The notes under the pieces are model-generated. The model was not told the DNA's origin. It saw only the letters and a list, made by a program, of their open reading frames with translations, and searched no databases. A stretch of DNA of 64,000 bases, taken from NCBI RefSeq assembly GCF_954871325.1, contig NC_088775.1, positions 32,465,561 through 32,529,560 on the forward strand. Reading direction: 5' to 3'. Origin of the DNA: Gordionus sp. m RMFG-2023 (Eukaryota > Nematomorpha > Gordioida > Chordodea > Parachordodidae). Every line of letters begins with the position of its first letter. The first letter of the stretch is position 1. The translations under genes and the position numbers were made by a program. This document shows positions 21,655-32,332 of this stretch, piece by piece.

Positions 21655-22122
21655 TATCAAAAAGACTGACAAACGGACAATTTATAGGGGACAGGGGTTC
21701 GGAACGAAAACGATAAGCTTTATCTTATCAATTTAAATTTTTAATTTCTTTTTCTTTTGTACCTAACAAGATTAATCGAATCTTTTTCTCTTTTAAATAT
21801 ACTTTTCTCACAAGGAGAAAAATCAACTAAAACAAAAAAAATATAAACCTCAATAATATTCAATAATATTTATTTTTCTTTTTCAAAAAAAATGAATCAA
21901 AGATAATTATCTATTATTTTTTTCTACACTATTTATATTATATTAAAAAAAATAAACATTATTTTTTCTAAAAAAAATAACATTGCAAAATAATATTATA
22001 AAAAAAATAACAACTATTCCTATATAAATAAACGACGGCGAGACACTAAGATATTACAGAGATAACTATACTACTTATAAATAAACAATATATGCCTCGC
22101 GTCAACATCCCCCGATAGGACA
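21655..22122 (-). repeat. 5' LTR of element A
   Basis: 468 bp, nearly identical to 11655-12183. In element orientation it starts TGTCCTATCGGGGGATG and ends CTTTTTGATA. It is followed outside by the target duplication AATTC at 22123-22127. Confidence 0.92.
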
Positions 22123-22127
22123 AATTC

Positions 22128-22673
22128 CAAATTAATCCATAACATCATAATATCAAAGAGCATCACAAAATACAATCATTTGCCATTCTGATTATTTTTA
22201 AATCTTTTTATTCAAAACATCTTACACTCCATGATGATAATTCATATACCACATTTGTCCCCATTTTACAGTTTAAATCACTAATCATTGAGGTCTTCTC
22301 ATATTTGTCATCATCGTATTTGTGGTCTAAAACCTTGGACGGCCTAAAGAGCATCTAACGATGAACGAATCTTGAAATCATCGTAACAAATTCCGTATGT
22401 ACATAATGTCTAATGGTAATCTTAGATAGTTAAACGTTTCCTGTTATCGTTTCTACGGCCATTAAGTTACCGTAATCAGTTCTACACCCCCCTCTTGTTT
22501 AATGGTATAGTACGGTCCTTTGATGGCCCAAATGTAGTTTAACGTTGGAGGTATAGCTAGCACGGCCCCAGGGCTACTATATTAAAATTCTATAACAAAT
22601 TTACTATTATCATAGTGGAAAAGGCAAAATCTGAAATATTCATATCTCATGGTTATTTTCATCTCAAGTGTCT
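22128..22673. other. Intergenic DNA, no gene seen
   Basis: Moderately less AT-rich than its surroundings but without an open frame or motif I recognise. Confidence 0.4.
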
Positions 22674-22830
22674 CAGTGGCGTCACTAGGGGGGGGGGGGC
22701 AGGGGCTCAAGCCCCCTGAATAATTTGAATAGCTCCCTGAAGCAAAATAATTTTTTTTTAATGGTTCCTTAATATCCACTTGAACTAAGAATAAGTTTTT
22801 TTTGAATGCTCCCTGAACAATTTTTTTTAT
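22674..22830 (+). mobile_element. hAT-type element end, same family as 29409-30079
   Basis: Starts CAGTGGCGTCACTAGGGGGG followed by GCAGGGGCTCAAGCCCCCTGA, matching the left end of the complete element at 29409. Similarity fades after about 22830 and no right end was found nearby, so this is a truncated or longer, diverged member. Confidence 0.6.
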
Positions 22831-24289
22831 AATTCTATTACGTAATATATGGATTTAATTTTATTATTTAAAAATTAATAAGAATATCTAAATTTTTATT
22901 AAATGAATACTACTTTAATTATCAGATTATATTAATATATATAAATTATAATTTCTTCTGTGTTAAAAATAGAATACCAATATCACTCACTAAATATTAA
23001 TCTAGTTAACAGGTGAAGCTTAATTGACTTTTAAATTATTATATAACCCTAATTAAATAAATATAATCATTTATTAATTGGAAATTAACAAATATAATAT
23101 TGTAATTAGCCGAGTTCAAAATCACTAATCAACTATATTAAATTATTTTTAAATTTAATTATCATTCCTCTTCCTAAAAATATTCTCAAGGTTCAAATAA
23201 TTAAAAGAGATCTCTTTATAAAAAGTAAGTAGACATCTATCAATATAATAATCCTTAAAAAATGTCAATCAAATTGCCAATATTATTCTTTTAAAAAATA
23301 TTTGTCCAATAAAAAATCGTCTGCGGGAAAATGGCTGATGTTAAATTGATATAAACAATATTCCCTCAACTTTCTGAATATGGACGAAATAAATGATGTG
23401 AATAAAAAAATAATTCAAATTTCAATGTCTCTTCATTTCTCAAAATTCAGGCTAACTTTTTATTTCACTTAATCCTTTCTTTATTTTTTAGATTACCTTA
23501 TCAATTTTCATCTCATATTATCAATTACACATTAATGAAATTTTTCTCTTATTTATTTTGAACATACTCACAATTTTTGTCAGTACTTACATCACAATTT
23601 TTTATACTCATTTTTTTCTATCATAACCAATAATTAAGAAGATAATCAAGTATATTCAAATATTTAAATATCCTTATCCTAACCTATTTATAATCTCCAA
23701 TCCTTATAAATAACTCTTTATAATCTCCAATCCTTAAGAATAACTCTTTCTTCCCCCCCCCCTCCCTTAATGAATTTATTTATCACTAAATTTTATTATC
23801 TCATTCTTATCTTCCTATCTCTATTATCTATTAACCACTATTTCTCAAAACCTTATCAATTCCTTTAATTTAATTTTTATTATTTTTATAATAGAATATT
23901 TAATACCTTCTTCCCCTCCCCCTTTTTTAGTCTTATTTTTTAATTACCTTACAATTTATTAACCTTAATTTTAATAACATTACATTCATCATGTTATTTT
24001 TTAACCTTAAACTAAATTGTCAGCTTTTTCCCTTCTCTTCTATCAATTTATCAAATCGTCTGCTTTCTTTTTCTTTTACCTTACAAATTCCAAATCTTAA
24101 TTTTTCTCAATTTAATCTAAAAATCTTTTCTCAAATTACCAATTTTTTCCTTTTAGTCTACTTCTATTACCTATATCACTATTACTTATTTTTTTCTTAT
24201 ATACATATATTTAATAACACTTTTTTTTCTTACTAAATATAAATTTCTAATTCTTACCCTACTATTAAAATATATCTTTATCAACTCAG
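22831..24289. other. AT-rich intergenic DNA, no gene seen
   Basis: Contains the repeat block shared with 3110-3195 (near 23250-23330), a small internal duplication at 23690-23745 (TTTATAATCTCCAATCCTTA twice) and a C-tract at 23753. The 81-codon frame at 23991-24236 is low-complexity Phe/Leu-rich sequence from T-rich DNA and is not supported as a gene. Confidence 0.5.
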
Positions 24290-24304
24290 TACTAGCTTTA
24301 TCCA

Positions 24305-24470
24305 CAAGAGATACCGTAAGTTCTCTTAAATTAAACGGGCCCTGACAGTAGGGTAAATTATTATCAATTTAGTGGATCTTTGCTTATTCACGAGAGGTAC
24401 CGTAAGCCCTCTTAAATTAAACGGACCCTGACAGTAGGGTAAATTACTGCCAAACAGTGAATGCAAATTC
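24305..24470 (+). repeat. 86-bp direct duplication
   Basis: Two copies, beginning near 24308 and 24394, share GAGATACCGTAAG or GAGGTACCGTAAG, CTCTTAAATTAAACGG and CCCTGACAGTAGGGTAAATTA. CCCT/AGGG can form a short hairpin in each copy. Non-coding; it directly precedes the foldable segment at 24475-24542. Confidence 0.75.
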
Positions 24471-24474
24471 ACTG

Positions 24475-24542
24475 CACTGGAGACGCCCTCTATGGGGTGG
24501 TGGATTGCCCACTTAATTGTGGGATGTCTCCCCAGTGTATAA
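24475..24542 (+). other. Foldable GC-richer segment, possible structured RNA
   Basis: An outer stem pairs ACTGG.AGAC (from 24477) with GTCT..CCAGT (to about 24538). Inside are two small hairpins: CCC-TCTAT-GGG and CCCAC-TTAATT-GTGGG. The result is a three-way-junction-like shape in otherwise unstructured AT-rich DNA. I matched it to no known RNA family. It could be the end of an unrecognised element. Confidence 0.35.
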
Positions 24543-24759
24543 TACGATACGATTGCTTATTCGGGCCAATGATAATATCATACCAAATTAAAACATTCAT
24601 ACACTTACCATTTTATTCACTTCACATATCAAAACAATGGTATCCAACAACCAAGTATAATTTTTTCAGTTTTTTTATAATTATATTATTTTTTATAAAT
24701 TAGATTCTTCAACAAAACCCAACTTCCAAAATAAAAAAAAACAAATCAAGTTAAAAAGC

Positions 24760-25429
24760 AGAATAAGCAAAATGCATTGATACCATCATTCCAGAGGTAT
24801 GTGATGCTATATGGAAAACTTTAAAAGATATTCATTTGCCAGTTCCAACTAGTGAACATTGGGAGAAGGTATTATAATTTTAGATATTAATATATTTTTA
24901 GATTACAGAAAAGAGAAACATGGATTTCCAAACGCCTTGGATGGTAAGCACATAAAAATAATAAGTCCTGCAAAATCTGGAAAACAAAGTGATGGTGGCA
25001 CTTTCAAAAATTGTACTTTATATCAAAGTAAATTTTTAATATTAATAAATAATTTTTAATATTAATAAATAATTTTTAATTATTTTAGAATTAGAAAAAC
25101 CTATATCAAATAATATCATTGTCTGATCTAGCCTTCACCTTAAAAGTCTTATGAAACCTTATCCTATGAAAAATACCAGTCCAGAAGCAACATTATAAGT
25201 TAAGTAGTTATTAAATGCACATTTGGCATAACTGATAACCATTAATTCTAAAGCTATAAAGTGCTCATTTGAAAATGCCTATAAAATATATTATTGATCA
25301 TTATAAAATTGAATAAACACCAATATTATACCTATTCCTGAAAATTTAGGGATCCGTAGAACTTTAAATGCATCAAGTACCAATTCAAGAGGAATGAGAT
25401 ATTTATTTAAAGACTATTTTAATTCTTGA
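24760..25429 (+). pseudogene. PIF/Harbinger transposase (HARBI1-like) remnant
   Basis: Segments in order: VCDAIWKTLKDIHLPVP with SEHWEK; then KHGFPNALDGKHIKI with SPAKSG at about 24910-24985, the DDE-4 nuclease motif 'FPN..GA(L/I)DGKH..I..P..SG'; then near 25330-25429 IPENLGIRRTLNASSTNSRG ending MRYLFKDYFNS and stop, the usual C-terminus. Frame changes and stops separate the segments, and the middle catalytic part is unreadable. AT-rich repeats at 25030-25085 may represent an intron. Not functional. Confidence 0.75.
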
Positions 25430-25479
25430 ATTTATGTATAAATTTAACATTTTATATCATTATATATTAAACTAGCTGA

Positions 25480-25640
25480 TAGCCCATCAAGATTGATGGG
25501 GAATCATAATTTTCTCCTTTATTCAATGATAGATAAATTAGAAATTTTCCTATTTTATGAGATGTTATTCAGAAATTTATATTTATTAAGATCAGGGATT
25601 ATTTTAAAATTTTTCATTACTGTGCACATAAATTAAAATT
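25480..25640 (+). pseudogene. Helitron replication-protein fragment, plus strand
   Basis: The frame from about 25496 reads GNHNFLLYSMIDKLEI, matching GHHAFLPYSMIDESEI of the better Helitron copy at 54126-54398. It is short and decayed. Immediately before it, 25483-25500 is a perfect 8-bp hairpin (CCCATCAA/TTGATGGG) with CTAG at 25472-25475, resembling a Helitron 3' end on the opposite strand; part of this may be chance because the hairpin arm overlaps the coding similarity. Confidence 0.5.
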
Positions 25641-26054
25641 ACTAATGATGGGCTAAATATAATCTTTAGCACTGCCTAACCTACTATTGACTCTTAACCA
25701 ATTTTTTCAAGAATCTATGAGTCGTAAGTAAAGATTCTTCCTTTTATCTGACTATTTAGATTTTTCAATAAAAAATACAAATTCTCTTTCACCTAATAAT
25801 TCTATCCTTTCAATAAAAGAGGTAGCCTTATTTCCCATATTCTTTTTAATTTAATATTCATTTATTTTAAATTCAACCAATAAAGGGTATATATTAATTT
25901 GTTCTATTAAGCACTATCAAACCTATCAGACCCTTAACCAATACAAAAATTTTCATGACATATTTTCCATTTTATCAGACTTTAGATTTTTATAATAAAA
26001 TTTATACCCTAATTTTTTGTGACATAATAATTTACTATGTTATTTATGGTTCCA

Positions 26055-26510
26055 CGTCATTATAGAGAAACCATTACAGAGAATGTATTTTACAGAGAAA
26101 CTTTTATAGATAAAACAAAAATAGAGAATGCACTTATAGAGAAAACAATTAGAGAGAATGTCGTTTTTAGAGAAAATTTTATAGAGAAAGTTTTATATAG
26201 AGAATGACGTTTATGGAGAATGCACTTATAGAGAAGACAATTATAGAGAATGTCGTTCATAGAGAATAATTTTATAGAGAATAATTTTACAGAGAATGAT
26301 TTTACAGAGAATGATTTTATAGAGAATGATTTTACAGAGAATGATTTTATAGAGAATGTATTTTATAGAGAATTATTTTATAATGAATGTATTTTATAGA
26401 ATTATTTTATAAAGAATGTATTTTATAGGGAATTATTTTATAGAGAATTATTTTATAAAGAATATTATTTTATAGAGATTTATTTTATAAAGAATTTTAT
26501 TTAAGAATAT
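26055..26510 (+). repeat. TATAGAGAATG minisatellite (left copy)
   Basis: About 25-30 short units of 14-20 bp with core TATAGAGAATGATTTTA or ACAGAGAATGATTTTA. The reverse complement array sits at 39540-39904. Confidence 0.9.
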
Positions 26511-26639
26511 GATTATTTTATAAAAAATGTTATTTATAGTCATAGGAAAAAAAATTAAAGTATTTGACATAATATTATATATTAGAATTACCTTATATAA
26601 GAGAGGGAAGTTTTTGAATTATTAATCGGTACAGAAAAT

Positions 26640-27950
26640 TATTTGTTTATCTTTGCACAAGGTTTTTCAGCTCCGTAGTTGGCAGAATGACTTGAGGTGC
26701 AATTGACAAAATTGATGTCATTAATAAGAGCTTTAATTTCACTTCTATCCGGACATCAGCAGAATGAACCGTTCGTGAGTTATGAGCAAAATAAGGAAAT
26801 TGTGAAATTTTGATACTGGCAGAACGACTTGAGGTGCAATTAACAAAAGTTACTCCATTATTTAGAGTCTTAATTGCACCTAATTGCACTTCTATCCGGA
26901 CATCAGCTTAATGAACCAATCGTGAGTTATGAGCAAAATAAGAAAGTGTTATCACTTTGCCAAAACCGAAAATAAAAGAGATTCTTTTTTGAAACTTGGC
27001 AATAATGTAGTATTTGATTTACTCTTTCATATTCTCAGACCCGGATATCCGTATCACTAACCGTAACCGAGCTATACCTATTTAAAAAACGTGAAGTTGC
27101 AGAACGACTTGAGGTGCAATTAACAAAAATTATGCCATTATTTAGAGCCTTAATTGCACTTCTATCCGGACATAAGCAGAATCAACCGCTCGTGAGTTAT
27201 AAGCAAAATAAGAAAGTGTTGGCACTTTGACAAAACCGAAAATAAATTAGATTACCTTTTGAAACTTGGCAATTAATTAGTTTACAATTTGTGCTTTAAT
27301 ATTCCCAAAACGGGATATCCGTATCATTAACCGCAAGCGAATAAGATTTATTTATCTGAGAAGAGTGAAGTAGGCGGAATTATTTATAAAAAGTGAGGTG
27401 CAATTAGGGATACTTATGCCAATGTGTAGCACTTTAATTGAACATCAAGAATCTTTAAACGGCATATCAGCAGAATTAACCGTTCGTGAGTTATGAGCAA
27501 AATAAGAAAGTGTTGGCACTTTGCCAAAACCGAAAATAATTAATAATAATTTTTGAAACTTAGCAATTATTTAGTATTCAATTTGTGCTTTAATATTCTC
27601 AAAACTGGATATCCGTATCATTAACCGCAAGCGAGTAATATTTGCTTATTTGTGAAGCGGAAATAGGCGGAATTATTTATAAAATGTGAGGTGCAATTAG
27701 CGATACTTATGCCAATTAGTAGCCCTTTAATTGAACATTAAGAATCTTTAAACGGCATATCAGCAGAATTAACGGCTAGTGAGTTATGAGCAAAATAAGA
27801 AAGTGTTGGCACTTTGCCAAAACAGAAAAAAATTAAGAATAACTTTCGAAACTTGGCAATTATTTAGTATTCAATTTGTGCTTTAATATTCTCAAAACGG
27901 GATCGTATCATTAACCACAAGCGAGTAATAATTGCTTATTTGAGAAGTTT
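26640..27950 (+). repeat. 290-bp tandem modules, left array (about five units)
   Basis: GAGTTATGAGCAAAATAAG recurs at about 26775, 26923, 27195, 27487 and 27780. Each unit also contains GTGAGGTGCAATTA or CTTGAGGTGCAATTA, GATATCCGTATCA and AACTTGGCAATTA. No ORF; the open frame at 26647-26889 is part of a unit. The same modules occur inverted at 30310-30804 and 36138-37726. Confidence 0.9.
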
Positions 27951-29408
27951 TTTTGTTTTTTACTATTTTTTTTTTGCTTTTTTAGTATTTTTGCTATTTT
28001 TTTTGTTTTTTTTAGCTTTTTTAAAATATTTTTTTTGTTTTTTGCTTTTTTGTAAACAGTGTTCAGCTGAGGTGTTAAGGATTAAAAGAATATATACTAT
28101 ATATGTATAATTTATGTGTGAATTATATATCTTAAATTAAAATTGCATAATAATAATTATAAAAGACCGCTTACTGGGATAAAAATTGAAGAAGTGCTAA
28201 ATTAAATTTAGTTCCTGGCGTATTGAAAGCAAATGAAACCATGAAATATAGAATTCGAAACCAGTAAAAATATATTCTTTGAAAGTCATTTGAATGTGCA
28301 AACAATCTATATCAAATCCTAGATTTATACATATAAATCAATTAATATATCCAGCATCTACATGAATAGGGGTGGGGTGGGAGGGGGGGGGGGTGGGGTG
28401 TAAGTACATTTTGCCTAATTTTTATAAGGGGGTAGGAGGGTAAGCACTTTTAAGGGGGCATGATAAATATTTTATGGATAGGGTTAAATATATTGTTGTA
28501 TTGCTAATCATCAATTGCATCCATTGTAAATGTAGACGCTGAATATATCTAATATAGCAGAACCATATTTACCCATGTGAATTATTTATGCCCTATTGGC
28601 TACCAGAAGAAATGATAACTTTTAATAAATATTGCCCAGATCAACTACATACAAATATATTTCATGATTTTAGTAAAAATATATTGACCATATTATTAAA
28701 CATCTAGCAATATTTTCTTATACATATAAGTAATCGATTTAAAATAAAAATCTGAGCATGTTCCATAGTCTAGGTGCTATTAAAAGCCATGATATCAACC
28801 ATACTTCCAAAAAACTGCATGAGAGAGTACATATCGGTGGTAAATTACAAAAAATTGAACTGATGATTCCTTAACTTTATTGGTGATTGTTTCTAGATCT
28901 CCAGCAAATTTTATTGATCTAAAGTCATACATTTTATATTTATAAAATATAATATTATGACAACATACTGAATTTTATTAGATAAAAATCTCGTTATCTC
29001 AAATAGATAAATATATGCCTCTGTTTACATAAAAAGCCATATTTATTTAGAGAATTTTACGTTGCTATACTTATAAGAATGTTAATAGAATTTTCCTTAT
29101 TGTATTTACCAGTGAATTTTGTTAGAGTAAGATTTGTCCTGACTCTGAATAATTAATATATCAAAAATGTAATGTCTTGGAGACGTTAATATATTAGATG
29201 ACCCTAATGATGAAAGAATAATTGATTAAAAAATATCTAGCAATCTTCATTGCTGATGAGACGTATTAAAAATAAAGTTATATTTAAATATATCATATCG
29301 AAAGAATAAATCTATTTCTATAACTTAGTGTTTTATGTAATTTTTAAAGATCTATCCTTAATGATTCAGATAATGCAATCATAATTATTAAGAAAAACTA
29401 CAGCCTAT
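27951..29408. other. Central spacer between the inverted arms, no gene seen
   Basis: Starts with a T-rich low-complexity run (27945-28065) and includes a very G-rich stretch at 28369-28400, where several G-runs could form a quadruplex. The remainder is AT-rich with frequent stops. No transposase for the surrounding inverted structure was found here. Confidence 0.5.
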
Positions 29409-30079
29409 CAGTGGCGTCACTAGGGGGGGGCAGGGGTTAGAGCCCCCTGAAAAACTTGAATAGCCCCTTGAAGCAAAAATTTTTTTTTAATGGCTCCTTA
29501 ATATCCCCTTGAACTAAAAAATAAATTTTTTTTAATTTGGATTGGTCGTTCTCTTCTTCAAGAATCGTTGATTTGGTTAGGCCTATCAATTTTTTCATAT
29601 TAGTCCATTCTATAAAACATTATCTAAAAATGGTAACAGAGTGTTATATTAGTTTCTTGATCTTTTGTCAATGTAAGTTGCTATCATTTGAGGCATATGT
29701 ATGAATTAATTAACCTTTTTTATCACTTGTAATTCTTTAGACGCAAATTTTTTTTATATCAGCAATCGAAAATATTTTATACTGTAATAAATAGATTTTG
29801 TATTAAAAAATAATATTTTTAGAAATGTCTTATATTGTTTTAATTATTTATATGCTAGTTTATTTTGTATGCTTAATATAATAAATGACAAAATATGAAA
29901 TTCAGAATAATTATTCAGTTAGCAAATTTTTAAAAAGTATAAAATATTAATATAAAACCCGGCCGAAGGCCGGGCAAAAGCAGGCCGAAGTCCCGCAAAT
30001 GGGGGGTATGGGGGAGGAAGCCCCCCATAAAATTATTTTAGTTGAGCCCCCTGAGATTGTAAAGGCTAGCGACGCCCCT
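29409..30079 (+). mobile_element. Short non-autonomous hAT element with perfect 8-bp target duplication
   Basis: Begins CAGTGGCGTCACTAG and ends CTAGCGACGCCCCTG, imperfect terminal inverted repeats of the well-known hAT CAGGGGCGTCGCTAG type. The octamer CAGCCTAT flanks it on both sides (29401-29408 and 30080-30087). 671 bp, no coding capacity. Internal ends are GC-rich (GGGGCAGGGG, CCCGGCCGAAGGCCGGGC). A related left end is at 22674 and a partial copy with right end at 55538-56009. Confidence 0.9.
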
Positions 30080-30087
30080 GCAGCCTA

Positions 30088-30309
30088 TACATCAAATGCT
30101 ATTAAATTAATTTGATAATTATATCATTTAAATTGGTAATTGTTGCCTATGTAGATTATTGATAAATTTATCTTTTAGATTAAATAAGAGAGTTCTTTAC
30201 TCTCGCTAAGGCATCTCGTATCTCTTATATAATTAAGGAAAAAGACAATATACCACAAGAAATAGAGAAGTTATAAATTTTATATATAGCAATGAAATTT
30301 TATTCGGGA
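30088..30309. other. Spacer between hAT element and right module array
   Basis: AT-rich, no feature recognised. Confidence 0.4.
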
Positions 30310-30804
30310 TAAAATTGTCTATGAAGATGTATCGCTAATTGCACCTCACATTTGCAAAGAATGCCGCTTATTTCCGCTTCAAATAAATAAATATAACTCT
30401 TAATGATACGGATATCTCGTTTTGAGAATATTAAAGCACAAATTGAATACTAAATAATTGCCAAGTTTCAAAAGGTAATCTAATTTATTTTCGGTTTTGG
30501 CAAAGTGCCAACACTTTCTTATTTTGCTCATAACTCACTAGCCGTTAATTCTGCTGATATGACGTTTAAAGACTCTTAATGTTCAATTAAAGGGCTATAC
30601 ATTGGCATAAGTATCGCTAATTGCACCTCACTTTTTATAAATTCCGCCTATTTCCGCTTCTCAAATAAGCAAATATTACTCGCTTGCGGTTAATGATACG
30701 GATATCCCGTTTTGAGAATATTAAAGCACAAATTAAATACTAAATAATTGCCAAGTTTCGAAAGTTATTCTTAATTTTTTTAGGTTTTGGCAAAGTGCTA
30801 ACAC
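30310..30804 (-). repeat. 290-bp modules, right array, part 1
   Basis: Nearly two units in reverse orientation to 26640-27950. The array is interrupted at 30804 by the P element and resumes at 36138; the octamer GCTAACAC at the break is present on both sides. Confidence 0.9.
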
Positions 30805-30890
30805 CAATGATATATATAACTATAGATTGACGATCATGCATAAAAAAACGTCCACCTATTGAAATCAGCTGTAGCGCCATTTTGTAGCTT

Positions 30891-32332
30891 GTACGTTGAT
30901 CAAATGCCTCAATAATGATAATAATTTTTAAAAATTTAACAATTTTACTAATAATTTTTAATGTAATTATGTAAAATAATCAAATGAATCCTAACCTCAA
31001 CTGATCTTCAATTAAATTACATGGGTATTCTCTAAAATAAAAAAACTCAACATTTAATCCAATAGTAGTACATAATATCATTAAATTACTTTCACCCAGA
31101 AATTATTCAGAAACATAGATTGCTACAACATCACTGAAACAAAAATCACCAAAATTATACCCATACAAAATATTCCATACTTATATCTAATACACCCTCA
31201 AATATTCAACCAAATAAGGTCCACTGCCTATATATAATTGCCAAAAAAATCACACAGATTCCTTTGACTCAGTCAAGAAAATACTTCTTTCAATCATAGT
31301 TTTAAGTTAATTTATCTATTTGATTAATATTATTATAAAAATAAATTTATTTTTAAACATTCCTCAATTATTTAACCCCCAATCATTTATTAGAATATCT
31401 AATTTATTTTATACATATTAATTGCAAATATCAAAATCATTTATATTTTTATATATATTTGTTAATTTTTTTAATAAAATTAGTTTTTATAATTTTATCA
31501 AATTCACTTGATGTTTCATTAAAAATCTTATTATCCACTTATTGTTCATTTATGGAATCCTTATTATTAAATATAATAATATTTTATGATTCATATCTTA
31601 TTAATAAATAAAAATGATGTACTTATATTTATTGTAGTTGCTGGTACTTTTAATTTTAGGTAAGTAATTTATACCTTAAAATAATAATCAAAATTTATAC
31701 AAAAAAAGAGATCTGTATAGATATAATTAAATAAAATCTACAATACTCTAAAAGTAGATGAAGATTAATTAATTATGTTAAGAAAATAAGATTTTATAAA
31801 AAAATATCCTGTCAATTAAAAATTATTTTGGATTATGTGTTCTAGATGAAATAAGTTAAACTATCTTAAAAGATGGGTTGAGAGCTCATCTTACTTAATT
31901 TTTATTGTAATAATCATTTATAATTTTTTTTGTTTTAATTATTTCATCTTAATTATAAATGACAAATGAAAACATCTTTTATTTTTTTTTCAATAAAAAC
32001 ATAGTGTAATAATAACATTTTTTGCATGAGTTTAAATTATTATATAAATCATTTAAATAAGGTTTATACAATAAATATATAAAAATATAGAGTACACTTT
32101 AAAAAACAAAATGTATTTTTAACAATGTGATGATTCACATTCATATTATCTTTGATTATAAACATTCATCCTTTTTGATTCTATCATCACCTATAAAAAA
32201 TAAAATATATTTACATTAGCATAGATTATATATAATATCATAATTTTTATAATATGTCTTATATAAGGCCTGTTCTTTATACAATATAATTTTTAAAAAA
32301 TAAAAGAAGATATAAATATTAATTTACATGAC
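30891..32332. other. P-element sequence downstream of the transposase
   Basis: About 1.4 kb, AT-rich, between the transposase stop and the left terminal repeat. No ORF or known motif; the inverse-orientation counterpart is 35721-36050 upstream of the start codon. It presumably contains the internal transposase binding sites, which I could not pick out. Confidence 0.4.

Larger units (their letters stand above)
11655..22122 (-). mobile_element. LTR element A, Ty3/gypsy-type, about 10.5 kb
   Basis: Complete-length LTR retrotransposon on the minus strand with a 5-bp target duplication AATTC at 11650-11654 and 22123-22127. In its own direction: 5' LTR (22122-21655), primer-binding-like TGGTGGCCAAGACGAGC next to it, leader with 53-bp and 39-bp repeat arrays, short Gag, pol in the order protease, RT, RNase H, integrase, a long non-coding stretch, a zinc-knuckle ORF, and the 3' LTR (12183-11655). 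LTRs begin TGTCCTATC and end TTTTTGATA. They look about 99% alike apart from one indel of about 60 bp, so insertion is recent. Pol has about two breaks; the other ORFs look open. The domain order is that of Ty3/gypsy. Confidence 0.92.
25640..27950 (+). repeat. Left arm of a giant inverted-repeat structure
   Basis: From outside inwards: two diverged modules (25640-26055), a TATAGAGAATG minisatellite (26055-26510), a short unique block (26510-26640) and about five 290-bp modules (26640-27950). Each of these has reverse-complement partners on the right: 53152-53290 plus 42370-42658, 39540-39904, 39445-39540, and 36138-37726 plus 30310-30804. The tip CGTCATTATAGAGAAACCATTACAGAGAA (about 26055) pairs with the inverse near 39904. 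Classification as a foldback-type element is an inference. Confidence 0.7.

Noticed and set aside
23991-24236. 81-codon Phe/Leu-rich open frame
   Set aside because: Low-complexity translation of a T-rich tract with no domain or splice context.
25472-25501. Minus-strand Helitron 3' end (8-bp hairpin plus CTAG)
   Set aside because: The form is right, but one hairpin arm overlaps sequence aligning with a plus-strand Helitron protein fragment and no minus-strand Helitron body was found upstream, so it is not called as a terminus.
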